DNA of 64,000 nucleotides, taken from assembly GCA_014058105.1 (NCBI GenBank), contig JACGCM010001011.1:1617501-1681500 (forward strand), written 5' to 3'. A model generated the notes under the pieces. That model was not told the origin of the DNA and did not search any database. It saw only the letters and a list, made by a program, of their open reading frames with translations. The stretch comes from Kingdonia uniflora. Its lineage: Eukaryota; Streptophyta; Magnoliopsida; Ranunculales; Circaeasteraceae. Made by a program: the position numbers and the translations under genes. Of the stretch, positions 9,709 to 20,266 are shown in pieces. Each line of letters opens with the position of its first letter. Position 1 is the stretch's first letter.

Positions 9709-10984
9709 CCAGGATAATACATCACCTTTTCAACTTCATACCCTTCCAGTCATATTGAAAATTTTAAGTTTGGGGGTACATTCATCTGGCTGAAAACAGT
9801 AAACTTAGCGCTTCTTGAGAGGCAACCCATGACACATTCAGGTGAGAAGTTCCAGTTTTTATTCCTCCATTTTTTTATGCTCTCAAACATTGAGGGCAAT
9901 GTTTTATTTAAGTTTGGGGGTAGGGAACCATTTCTTTAAATGCTTTTTGAAGAAAAGTGAATAATGGCACTTTGGCAATGCATGATATATGTTTGACGAA
10001 TTTCCAAACACTTAAACTGATTTTACCTTGACATAAATATTATGGAAAAACCTAAAATTTAAAATTGTACCAAGTACACAATAAAATATTTTGGAATATC
10101 TTAAGCTTGATGTACTATCTTTTTATTAGCGACTAATTCAAGTTAAACTTGGCATATTTTGAAAACGTGCACTTTATTGTAGTTTTGCAATTAATGCCTT
10201 CAATAGATTTTTGCTCAGGATAAGGGAAATTTAGCATTTATGTTAGGAATAGTTTGCTACATGGGAGACAACTGCCTAAGAATAAGTTCATTTCTAAGAG
10301 AAAATAATAAATAAGCCAAATATGCTCTAAAAACTTTTACGCTGCAAGGCTACTCGCATGATTAAGAACTGAAAGAGGAAAAATTATCACCAATCTCGAG
10401 TTTGACCATGAACTATGTGAAAGGAGCACAAGAAAATGTTACTTGTGAGAATCCTAAGTCTAGGTTATGATGGTGTACTACACCCTAACAACCTTAGCCA
10501 ACTTGCGGGGATTGTCGACCGAAAACTCCTTGTAACGGAGGCCTCACTAAGAAACAAAGTACTCAAAAGAAAAGGCTTACAAAAGAAAAGAAAAGAAAGT
10601 AAAATTCTAGGAAGACGAATTGACTAAGGCACTTGTCGAACTGACCGTTGAATTTATTCCAGTGAGAACTAGACTACCAAAAGCTGATTAAATTATTCAA
10701 GACAATGTATTAGGTGATAAAGCAATTTTCATTGTACACTCAAATATAGCTAAAGCAAAATACTTGATTCTCTTTCTAATTTTGAGGTATTACCTCTAGT
10801 TTCGGATAAGCTTAAAATATTTTTTGATATACTTGGGAGAATAACAAGTTTAAGGATTTTTTCATTAGTATATTTTTGTCACAACTAAGTAAGGTTAAGT
10901 TCACAGGAAATGAGTCATGTGTATTCTAAAATTGTTTAAAATGTTATTATTAACTTTTGTGGGTATAGTCACTGCAAAACCCTC
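9709..10984 (+). other. A1 3' untranslated interior
   Basis: No gene. Two internal polypurine-tract copies AAGTTTGGGGGTA lie at 9766-9778 and 9910-9922, 144 bp apart. The remainder is AT-rich, aligns by eye with A2 and B, and carries no coding sense. Confidence 0.7.
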
Positions 10985-11018
10985 ACGAGACAATACTCGT
11001 CCACCAGGCTAAACCTGG
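10985..11018 (+). promoter_or_regulatory. A1 3' hairpin pair
   Basis: ACGAG-acaata-CTCGT (10985-11000), then three bases, then CCAGG-ctaaa-CCTGG (11004-11018). The same stems occur in A2 and B, while the first loop differs (ataaca, acatca). It lies ~90 bp before the polypurine tract. The function is unknown. Confidence 0.7.
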
Positions 11019-11109
11019 GGGTTTAACAGCTTGTTGTATCCGCTAAATGCAACCGCGTGACAGACGAAAATGGTATTTGTTTACTTTTGCTCGAGAACTA
11101 GCAAAATAT

Positions 11110-11124
11110 AAGTTTGAGGGTATT
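11110..11124 (+). promoter_or_regulatory. A1 polypurine tract
   Basis: AAGTTTGAGGGTATT directly abuts the 3' LTR. It is the expected plus-strand primer position. Confidence 0.85.
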
Positions 11125-12247
11125 TGATAGATACGTAATATTTACGTGAACAACTCCTAAATTTATATCTACCTAGTCATTTATTAAATAAATGTGACAC
11201 TAATAGTGCTTTTGTTTGTATTTACAAAAATTGGTCACATGATAAACAAGTCGTACAATTTTTCAGTTTTTAACGAAGAACAAAGGTGATACACTCCAAC
11301 AATGATTCTCATTTGAAGTTGTCAACCAAAGGCCCATGCATGGAAGCCCATTGAAGAGAATTAGATATATATATATATATATATATATATTATTCTCATG
11401 AGTTGTAATGCATGATTTTAAGCATTGTTTAGGAGATTTTATATTAATGGTGATTTTTAGTAACCTTTCCTATACTCTATAAATAGGAGGGGAATCCTAC
11501 CCATGAGAGATCATCTTGGAGAGTGTAAATCTAAGTTCATAGCAATAAAGCTTATTTTTCTCTTGTTCTTGTCTTTTAATTTTATCGTAGTAATAGTAGT
11601 ATGGCAATGATCAAAGGGATGAGTAGTTAATCTTCTTAGCCAAGGTTAGAGGAAGCTCCACCCAATGTAGCCTTAATGTAGATTGTGTAGCTTAGTTAGA
11701 GTAATTACCTTCTCTTTATCCTAAAATTTTGCATATTCGTATTCTTTCGTCCTATGCTTTACCATAGCTAGGATTATGATGAATAATGAATCTATGCAAC
11801 CATCTTGTTGGACCATAACAAGATAGGTTAGGAACATGGAGGAGAGAACATAATCCATACTTATCAACCAGACCATGGTTGAGTAAGTTGGTTTATGGGT
11901 AGTTCCCGATTACTAAATCTATTGTATTTTTTGATGTATTGCATATGCCCGACCAAGGATATGCGATACGGGAACTCGTAATTTACTTTAATTATTTATG
12001 CTATCTAAGGGTTTTAAAGGGTATAGAAGAATCGATGTCTTGGTTTCCAGTCTAATTTATCTTGTAATTTGTTTCGTTCTTCTTTTTATTTCAAAACCTA
12101 CGCAAACTCGTTTTTATTGGATAAAACTAGTAGCTCGAAGTATAATTTATACTACAAGTCTCTTGGGATGCGACCTCGCTTACCCTTGAACTTAACGGTA
12201 CACCGTGCGCTTGCGGGCCTTTTAAGACGTCGGTTTGTAATCGATCA
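11125..12247 (+). repeat. A1 3' LTR
   Basis: 1123 bp, starting TGATAGATACG and ending TAATCGATCA. It has an expanded (AT)n run at about 11365-11390. Confidence 0.93.
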
Positions 12248-12252
12248 CTATG

Positions 12253-13640
12253 CATATTTGTTTTGAGGATTTCCATGAGACAGCTCTACCACTAAGGGTA
12301 AACACGTATCCACTTGTTGAGTATGACTCGTTAGAATCTGATATCCAGTTTGTACCACTGTATCCCTCAATGACAACTGGATATCTTGTGTAGTACAACC
12401 CATAGTCTATTGTATGCTTTAAATACTGTAAGGCCCTGATTAACGCTTCCCAGTTTCTCGGTCCAGAGTTTATAGTATACCGATTCAGTTTACTAACCAC
12501 ATAAGTAATATCTGGTCTTGTACAGTTCATAATATACATTAGACTGCCTATTATGCGTGCATACTCTATTTAAAAAATATGTTCACCTGTGTGTTTAATC
12601 AATTGACGCATATTGTCGTATGGTGTCTGAACACTACAACAACCAAATTTATTAAACTTCTTAAGTACATTCTCTATATAATGTGATTGAGACAACACAA
12701 GTCCATGTGGTGTTCTATTATTCTTTATGCTAAGAATATCATCTGCAACACCTAAGTCCTTCATATCAAAGTTCTTGGACAACATTTTCTTTGTTGACAT
12801 AATGACATTGATGTTAGTCCCCATGATGAGCATATCGTCTACATAAAGATACACAATTACATGCTCACCATTAATATTTTTAATATAGACACATCTATCA
12901 CATTCATTGATTTTGAAGCCATCCTTCATCATGACTCCATCAATTTTTTCATACCATTGTAAAGGTGCCTGCTTCAATCCATAAAGAGATATAACTAATC
13001 GACACACTTTATTTTCTTGGCCTTTGACAATGAACACCTCAGGTTGGTTCATGAATATTTCTTCATCTAATTCACCATTCAAGAATATTGTTTTAACATC
13101 CATTTGATGTATTTTAAGCTTATGCACTGCTGCAATAGCTAACAACATACGAATGGAAGTTATTCTTATCACTGGAGAATATGTATCAAAATAGTCCAAA
13201 CCTTCTTTTTGCCTATAGCCTTTGGCAATAAGTCTGGCTTTGTACTTTTTAATTGAACTATCAGGTCTCAATTTTTGTTTGAAAATCTACTTGCAACCTA
13301 TATGTTTGTTGTCAGGTGGAAGATCTACCAATTCCCAAGTATGGTTATGCATTATAGAGTCTATCTCACTTTGCATAGCCTCTTTCCAACTTGGAGTTTC
13401 AGGTGTAGCCATGGCTTCCTTGAAGGCTCGAGGCTCATTTTCTAACAGGAATGCTACAAAATATTTGCCAAAAGACTTAGCAATTTTAAGTCGTTTCCCA
13501 CATCTTGGTTATGCATTAAAATCAAAACTTGTAGGAGTGGTACGCTGATCACTACTAGAAGCAACATCAGTTGTTCTTTTAAGAGGATTCACATTATTAC
13601 TATTTTTATATGGAAATATATTTTTAAAAAATATAACATC
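12253..13640 (-). pseudogene. Copia-1 reverse transcriptase and RNase H N-part
   Basis: Minus-strand pol. The RT reads from a decayed hinge (13272-13550) through [43 protein letters not shown] and the catalytic YVDDM (about 12836-12850) to DMKDLG and a broken QSHYIENVL. The RNase H starts [17 protein letters not shown] and reaches WISDSNES and [19 protein letters not shown], where A1 interrupts. A stop near 12570 and frame changes in the hinge disable it. The catalytic YVDD itself is intact. Confidence 0.9.
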
Positions 13641-14940
13641 TCATGATTCAATGATAGTATTCTCATGCACATCATTTATTTTAGATTTGTATACGAGAAA
13701 TCTATATGCACTACTGTTATTGGCATTTACAATAAAAATACAGTCAATAGTTTTAGGTCCTAACTTAGACCTTTTTGGCAATGGTACATGTACCTTTGCA
13801 AGACACCCCCACATTTTTAAGAACTTATAGGAAGGTTCTCTACCTTTCCAGAGTTTATAAAGAGTCTTATCAATCTTCTTGTGAGGTAACTTATTGAGAA
13901 TATAATTCACAAAAAGTAATGCTTCCCCCATAAGTTTTACGACAAACTAGAACTAATAAGCATAACATTAAGCATATTTTTTAACGTTCTACTTTTCTTC
14001 TCAGCAACTCCATTTTGTTGAGGAGTGTAAGGTGCAGTAGTTTGGTGTATAATACCAAACTCAGCACAAAGTTCTCTAAATGGAATAGAGTCGTACTCCC
14101 CAGCCCTATCAGTTCTAAGAACTTTTATCTTTTTGTTGAGTTGAGTCTCAATCTCATTTTTGAAAATAACAAACATTTCTAGTACCTCATCTTTGCTTCT
14201 GAGCAAGTACACATGACTGTATCTTCTACAGTCATCTATGAAAGTAATAAAGTACTTCTTTCTGCCTCGTGTTTGAATAAACTTCAAATCGCAGAGATCA
14301 CTGTGAATCAAATCTAGGGGTTCAGTTTTTCGTTGTTCAATAGAGTAGAAAAGTTGTTTTGCAAATTTTGCTTCAACACATACTTCACATTTTTGTTTGC
14401 AATTAAGATTAAATTTAGGCAATAATCCTAAATGGACTAATTTATGCAGCAAACCATAATTTACATCTCCTAATCGTTGATGCCAAACATTAAATGACTC
14501 AAACAAGTAAACATAATTCTCATTCTTATTGATAATTGAAACAGGTTTACATAAGACTGCTAGTTTGAACAGTCTATCACACTCATAACCCTTTCCTATG
14601 AATACACCATTCTTAGTCATGATACATCTGTTTGACTCAAACACTAACTTAAAACCATTTTTTATCAGTAGTGCTCTGAAAACAAGGTTCTTGCGGATAT
14701 CGGGTACATGCAACACTTCATTCAAAGTAACTTCCTTTTATGATGTGAATTTCAGAACTACTTTTTCTTTTCCTCCGACCTTTGATGTTGAAACGTTGCC
14801 CATAGACACTTTCTCTTCATGTTTAGTCTTATTGTAGGTAGTAAATAAACTCTTATTATAGCATATATGGTGTGTGGCCCCTGTGTCCACAAACCATCCT
14901 CTAAAATCGCTTGCGAGGTTGATTTCGAAGATTACTGCAC
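13641..14940 (-). pseudogene. Copia-1 protease and integrase
   Basis: The minus strand first encodes a protease with WFVDTGATHHIC (about 14870-14905; DTGA intact) and LNEVLHVPDIRKNL. The pre-integrase zinc region follows (WHQRLG, CEVCVEAKF). The integrase core has the first Asp in HSDLCD, the second in LRTDRAGEYD and the Glu in QQNGVAEKKSRTLK, so all three catalytic acids can still be read. Frame breaks lie near 13934 and near 14730, where the protease-integrase join needs a stop to be passed. Integrase inserts the cDNA; the protease cuts the Gag-Pol precursor. Confidence 0.88.
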
Positions 14941-15496
14941 ACAGGTTCTCTATCTCAGCAATGTGTGCTTGAGTGCCTTTATGTTTTTTAGGTCCACTTT
15001 TACGCTTGTGGCATTCAATTGACTTGTGCCCTGGTTTGCCACAAACATAACAAACCCATGTGAACTTCCTAAAGTCTTTGCCCTTAGGGCACAGGGAATT
15101 CTTCCCATTTATCCCTTTCTTCCTATTTTTTTTTTAGGGTTTAGGGTTTCCCTCGAATCTGCTAACTATAAATTATTTTAGTCCAGCATCCTCCGTTTTA
15201 TATTTATGGTCCAAGGATTTCCACAGTATGTTGTCCAAACCATTCAGGATATAGTTCCGACACAGAAAGTTAGAATGAATCCATGTCTCCACTGCTATAA
15301 CGGTTGCTGGGTTAGTTTCTTCCTCCTTTAACTCTGGTTTTTTCTCCTTGAGAAATTTTGCCATGTTTAGAGTCGCGAGAAAGAATAACATCATCTGCTG
15401 CCAACACTTGAATTCAGTTCCATTGAACTTCTCGGGCTTTACCTTCAAAACTTGTGGGTTGCTCTTTTCACCCTCCTTCTTTGCGAGATTCACCAT
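14941..15496 (-). pseudogene. Copia-1 gag, internally deleted
   Basis: Starts with an ATG at 15496 (minus). It reads a copia Gag N-part (PEKFNGTEFKCWQQMMLFFL, NYILNGLDN, YKTEDAGLK) and then a stop. After a gap it resumes with a CX2CX4HX4C zinc knuckle of the form C-VCGKPGHKSIEC near 15010-15050. Compared with element E, most of the centre of Gag is missing between these points. Gag forms the particle and binds the RNA; this copy cannot. Confidence 0.85.
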
Positions 15497-15525
15497 TGTT
15501 ACAGTCTTTGATCATACAGAAAATT

Positions 15526-15628
15526 AATCTGTCTTAAGATTGTTAATAACAATCTGCATGAACAAATAAATACCTCTTACGGAGATGATCGATTCTAGTG
15601 TATACACACTATCACCTTAAGACAGATT
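15526..15628 (-). promoter_or_regulatory. Copia-1 primer-site region with U5 inverted repeat
   Basis: Directly inside the 5' LTR the minus strand reads ATCTTAAGACAGATTAA, where the primer site belongs, instead of the usual initiator-Met tRNA match. AATCTGTCTTAAG at 15526-15538 and CTTAAGACAGATT at 15616-15628 (in U5) form a perfect 13-bp inverted repeat with 77 bases between. Element E shows the same layout with changed bases. Confidence 0.75.
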
Positions 15629-16238
15629 CGCCCCTACCACAGTACTTTATAGGAATGTAGGCCCCTGTCTCCCAGGATACAATGATCAGTCGCAAAGAGA
15701 AGAAAACACTTCTATCTCTCTGCCAAACGAACCTTGATTGCGTATATTTTTCTCTCTTGAAAATGACTCAAGAAAACTCTGAAAAATTGATGAAAATAAT
15801 TGAAAATGAAGTTGGGTTATATAGAGCATAGGTGACTCTTCACCAAGGGTTGCACCTCAAGTCAGTGCCTCTTCACCGAGAGTCATACCTTAAAGTGCGT
15901 CTATTGGAGACACCCCAACTCACACCTCAAGCCCAAAAAAGTGATTAAGTGTTTCAAGGAATCCCCATGAGCCCATGGCCCAAGGCCCTAAGGCCCAATC
16001 ATGGGCTTATAATAATAAGTGGGTTCCAGGGTCGAACAAGCCCATGGGTAGCCCATGTACCCAAGCTAGTTTGCACATACGCGCGCGACCCACCGACTCT
16101 CATACACATCACAATAAGTTAAGTGTTAAACTTACTTATATAGTAGAGTTGTGCTTCCCTCATCCAATGTGGGACTAAACACTTAGTTCTACCATTCAAA
16201 CCAAAAAGAAAAGCAAAGATCTTTTGTATTTTCCAACA
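15541..16238 (-). repeat. Copia-1 5' LTR
   Basis: 698 bp. On the minus strand it starts TGTTGGAAAATAC and ends GTTATTAACA. A promoter-like CTATATAAC lies at about 15817-15825, and a second TATAAAG at 15645-15651 sits 23 bases before the U5 inverted-repeat arm. Confidence 0.92.
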
Positions 16239-16628
16239 AATCTTCTGGTGGGGGTTTGGTTGTAATTAGAGTTCATGGAGCTCAAAACATTGTATTACCG
16301 CACAAAAAATCTCCAAGCATGGGTTAGTTTTAAAAAGAAGTTAAGAGAGATTATATGGGTGAGGAAAACTAGAGATCCAAAATGGGAGGAGGATTTTTCA
16401 TTTTTGTTGAAGGAACCGTCGATAAATGATGAACTGGTTGCAGATGTTTTTAGTGAAAAGTACCGGCCATTGTTGAAGATAGGAGGCATTGACCCGAGCT
16501 TTGAGAAATTTCAAGGTAAGATCAATATCAGACTTGCAGATGTTGGCAGCAAGAAGCAACCAAATGAGATACCCGCTGACCTACTCAGAAGTGCAGATTC
16601 ATATTGAGCTACAGTGGAGAACACTATG
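16239..16628 (+). pseudogene. Synaptotagmin-type C2B domain, last exon fragment
   Basis: Plant synaptotagmins are ER-plasma membrane tethers with two C2 domains. Here the frame starts SGGGLVVIRVHGAQNI, typical of the C2B β1 strand, then breaks with stops (16331-16375). It resumes in another frame with TRDPKWEEDFSFLLKEPS, matching the family's DP(K/R)WEEEF..LEEPP block. A third frame ends with VQIHIELQWRTL and a stop at about 16626-16628, matching the usual IQIEL-WRT C-terminus. The 5' side is cut by Copia-1. Two or more frameshifts make it non-functional. Confidence 0.75.
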
Positions 16629-16728
16629 ACGAGGATGAGGTGTGCTCTTCACCTTACATTTATATCAGATTTTGTGTTCTAATCACAAGTTTCTTTTTAA
16701 GATTTTCATTATTTTTCTAGATTCATAT

Positions 16729-17325
16729 TGTTGAGAATTGAGGTAGCTACTCTCTCATCTCTGACAACGCAGAAATCGCTAACTCAAGTAGTAAATCAAC
16801 AAAAAATCATATAAATGACATGAAAATTTTCCCAGAGGAGGGAAGTGGAAAACCTTTGCGGATAAAAAACCACTCCCCGAACAATCCACTATGATAATCA
16901 AATAGGTTATAATGATCTCTCACAAGCTTCTCAAGCTTTAATGGAGTCTCTCAAATTTTAGGTCTCTCTAGAATTAAACTCACCAATATAGGCTAACAAA
17001 ATAACCTAAGTCCCCTTTATATATATAGTAGAGAACTTAAAAATACAAGTAGAACTGATCTCGAGGCAAACCCAACGACTCAGAATAACATCTAAAGCAA
17101 ACCTACACCAAGCTCGTTCGAACGACTTTGCGATAATTAGTCTCCTGCCCTAGAAACATATAAACTTGTTATACAACATCCAAGATCATTCAAATGAAAT
17201 TGATGAACCAAATCCAAAATTGTGAAAAATAAAGATTTCGTTCGAACGACTTCCTTCTTTGTTAGAACGACTTCGACAATTTTTTGATTTCTTCGGCAAT
17301 CCTTAGTTCGAGTTCACACCCAACA
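16729..17325 (-). repeat. D 3' LTR
   Basis: 597 bp, plus-strand ends TGTTGAGAATTG and CACCCAACA. It holds fewer intact GTTCGAACGAC sites than the partner LTR. Confidence 0.92.
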
Positions 17326-17398
17326 ATCTACCATTTGAAATTGAATCCCGTAACCCATCTCCAGATCTCCAAATGAATTGCTCGTACTACCCGAATCT

Positions 17399-17930
17399 TC
17401 AATCTGGAAGACCCACAGAAGTTGTACATGTCGTCAACTTTTGAAAAGTCACCACCTTCGTAAACATATCAGCCGGATTCACATCAGTTTGAATCTTCAC
17501 AAGCTTCAACATACCGTCCTCGAGGAGCGAACGAATATAGTGATACTGAATATTAATATGCTTGGTCCTAGAGTGAAAAGCTGAATTCTTTGCTAAGTGT
17601 ATAACGCTTTGACTATTACTATACAACTTAGGAGAAAATTATTCTTTACCAAGCTCTTTCAGCAACCCTTCAAGCCAAACCATATCCTTGCATGCTTCTG
17701 TAGATGCAACATATTCTGCCTCCATCATAGACAAAACTACAATCTTCTGTAGCCCAGAAACCTATGTATCTGCACCGCGTCCCAATGTAAAAGCGAAACC
17801 ACTAGTATTCTTCTGCCTATCCATGTCACCCACCATATCAGAATCAACAAAACCCTGTAAGCATATATGAGAACCCACATAGCATAATACCATATCTTGA
17901 GTCCCCTTCAGATATCTCAGTATCCATTTT
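17399..17930 (-). pseudogene. D RNase H
   Basis: Minus strand ends with SNSQSVIHLAKNSAFHSRTKHI, HYIRSLLEDG and VNPADMFTK, the C-terminal RNase H of Tnt1-type elements. The N-terminal half (about 17640-17930) is readable only in pieces and includes the usual ATEAC..WLEGLLKE region in decayed form. A stop separates the halves. Confidence 0.82.
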
Positions 17931-17938
17931 ATAGCTTT

Positions 17939-18840
17939 TCAATGCTCATTGCCTGGATTGTTCATATACCTACTAACAACTCCCACCGCTTGGGAAATAT
18001 TTGGTCTTGTAATAATCATAGCGTACATTAGGCTACTAACCACAAATTGATAAGGAACCTTCCGCATCTCATCGCGATCCTTCTGCGTCTTCAGACAACA
18101 ATCCTTTGATAATTTGAAGTGACCTCCCAATGGTGTACTAATAACTTTAGAACCAACCATATTAAACCGCTTCAGTACTTTGTTGATGTACTCAGCTTGA
18201 GATAACTTTAATTCTCGTCGCTTTCTATCCTTTATAACACGCATACCAAGAACTTGTTTTGCCGCACCCAAGTCCTCCATAGAAAACTCCCCGGATAACT
18301 GCTCCTTCAACTTGACAATTTATCCCATGTCAACACCTGCTACCAACATATCATCTACATACATAAGTAGAATAATATACGAGTTTCTCGTATTCTTTAT
18401 AAAACAATAGTGATCCGCATTGCTCTTCGAATAGCCATTTCTAGACTTGAACTATTAGAACTTCAAATACCACTATCTCGGCGCTTGTTTCAAACCATAT
18501 AAGCTCTTCATGAGTTTTTACACAAGATATTCTTTCCCTTTAACCGAATACCCTTCTGCCTGCTTCATATAAATTTCTTCATCAAGGTTACCATGAAAAA
18601 ATACTGCCTTGACAACTTGTTGCTCAAGATGAAAATCTTCAACTACAACTATATTCATCATAACCCGAATAGTAGATATCTTCACGTCAGGATCAAAAAT
18701 CTTACCGAAATCAACACCTTCTTTCTGCTGAAAGCCCTTCACCTTAAGCCTAGCCTTAAATCTCCTTGAACCATCATATTCCTGCTTTAATATGTATATA
18801 CCCACTTGTTGTGCAATACTCTCTTCCCTTTCGGTAACCT
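17939..18840 (-). pseudogene. D reverse transcriptase
   Basis: Two open pieces remain. 18805-18518 has RRFKARLKVKGFQQKEGVDF and HGNLDEEIYMKQAEGY. 18310-17939 has EQLSGEFSMEDLGAAKQVLGM, LSQAEYINKVLKRFNM and SLMYAMIITRPNISQAVGVVSRY. The piece between (18311-18517), where the YVDDM centre lies, is broken by stops, though YVDDMLVAG-like coding can be traced near 18340-18365. Confidence 0.85.
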
Positions 18841-18999
18841 AACTAAATCCTAAGTTTGATTAACTGACAATGACTGTATCTCATCATCCATAGCAAGCTC
18901 CCACTTGCTCTTGCTTCCACATTTAGAAGCCTTCTTATAACTTTCAGGTTTACCGCCATCTGTAAGTAACAAGTAATTTAAGGAGTTAACGTACCTAAC

Positions 19000-20180
19000 C
19001 ATAATTCTTGCAACACTCGGCCCCTTTCAAAGTGCTATTGGAATGTCTAGATCATTAGATTCCTCATTTTGATCCGATGCATCGGACTCAACAATGACTT
19101 CTTCATCATCCTCTCAAGAGGGTTTATCATCTTCAATGTTGACACTTTATGCTACTTCACCTCGAATCCTTTCCACATGTACTTTGAAGTCTTTATATAA
19201 GACTTCCTCATTGAATGTAACATTATGGCTCCGAATAACTTTATGATTCTTCACATCCCAAAATCGTTATCTAAACTCATCACCACCGTATCCAATGAAA
19301 ATTTACTTCATCGACTTTTCATCTAACTTGGTCATTGTATCTAAATTATCAAGCACATATAAGGTACAACCAAAAATATACAAGTGATTTAGGTTTACCT
19401 CTATACTGGTCCATGCTTCTTCAGGAAGTCTAAAATCTAAAGCCATTGAAGGCCCTCTATTAATCAAGTACGCCACCGTACTAACTGTATCCGCCCAAAA
19501 ATACTATGGCAATCCAGCATTGAGTCTCATACTCCTTTCTTTTTTGTTTATTGTTCGGTTCATGTGTTCTGCAATACAATTTTGTTGCGGTGTTACAGGA
19601 ATAGTCTTCTATCTCCTAATCCCGTTTGATGCGCAAAAGTCTTCAAACTCGTCACTACAGTATTCGCCCCCGTTATCCGACCTGAGACACTTCAGTTTCA
19701 AACTGGTTTCATTTTCAACTAGAGCCCTCTACCTTTTGAATTTATCAAACACATCTGACTTGTTATTTATGAAGTAGACCCACAGTTTACAAACATCATC
19801 GATAAAAGTAACATAGTAATGAGAACCACCAAGAGAGGACACCTTGGTTGCCCCAAACATCCGTATGTACAAGATCTAGCTTTCCGGGTTTCTTTTATCT
19901 TCTAGATAATTTGAAACTGACCTTCTTCTATTTTGTAAGAATACACACTTTACAAAACTTGAGATCAACCTCAGCAAGGCCCTCTGGCTTTCCCTTTATT
20001 ACCATTATCTTCATCCCCTTTTTACTCATGTGACCGGGCCGTTTGTGCCACGTACTTGTATCAATCCCCGGAGTGGCTGCACAAATAGTAGAAATTGTGC
20101 TATGAGTTATGTACAACGTTCCTTATCGTAAGCCTCGATCTACTAACATAGCTCCCTTTGTAACCTACCAGAAGGTTGTA
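19000..20180 (-). pseudogene. D integrase and hinge
   Basis: 20116-19928 (minus) encodes the pre-integrase zinc region (WHKRPGHMSKKGMKIM, LKFCKVCILTK). The core can be followed in fragments between about 19930 and 19500, including a [13 protein letters not shown] second Asp block and QQNCIAEHMNRT-like Glu block near 19545-19570. The part 19000-19500 is the degenerate hinge before RT. Several frameshifts and stops occur. Confidence 0.78.
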
Positions 20181-20266
20181 CCAAAAGTACTCACATATCC
20201 ACTATCATCAGCCAATTTGCTAATCGATATATAGTTACACCCCAATTTAGGTATAACTCACATATT

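Larger units (their letters stand above)
5267..12247 (+). mobile_element. Non-autonomous LTR retrotransposon 'A1'
   Basis: 6981-bp element with LTRs 5267-6374 and 11125-12247, ends TGATAGA and GATCA, and a perfect 5-bp target duplication CTATG (5262-5266 and 12248-12252). The primer site matches the 3' end of tRNA-Asp, as in Athila-type gypsy elements. The 4.75-kb interior has no reverse transcriptase, integrase or RNase H motif in any frame. It holds a structured leader, one decayed gag-like reading frame, two internal polypurine copies and a 3' hairpin pair. The first ~125 bp of the two LTRs differ at eight sites, seven of them transitions. It inserted into Copia-1. Confidence 0.93.
3374..16238 (-). 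mobile_element. Ty1/copia retrotransposon 'Copia-1', nested host of A1
   Basis: LTR retrotransposon in minus orientation with 698-bp LTRs (3641-4338 and 15541-16238; the first 164 bp are also present at 3374-3537). LTR ends are TGTT and AACA, the left inner end being decayed to AATA. Flanks are CATCT at 3369-3373 and AATCT at 16239-16243, a 4 of 5 target duplication. On the minus strand the order is gag, protease, integrase, RT, RNase H, the copia order. RNase H is split by A1. Gag carries an internal deletion. The stretch 4339-4953 is the untranslated part between RNase H and the 3' LTR and matches in layout 63780-64000 of element E. The element is not autonomous now. Confidence 0.92.

Noticed and set aside
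11365..11395. AT dinucleotide runs in A LTRs as a functional signal
   Set aside because: Length differs strongly between the two LTRs of A1, as expected for a neutral microsatellite.
15616..15628. Proof of Tf1-type self-priming in Copia-1
   Set aside because: The main TATA box lies ~197 bp before the arm and E has no TATA close to its arm, so the transcript start is unproven; kept only as a hypothesis.
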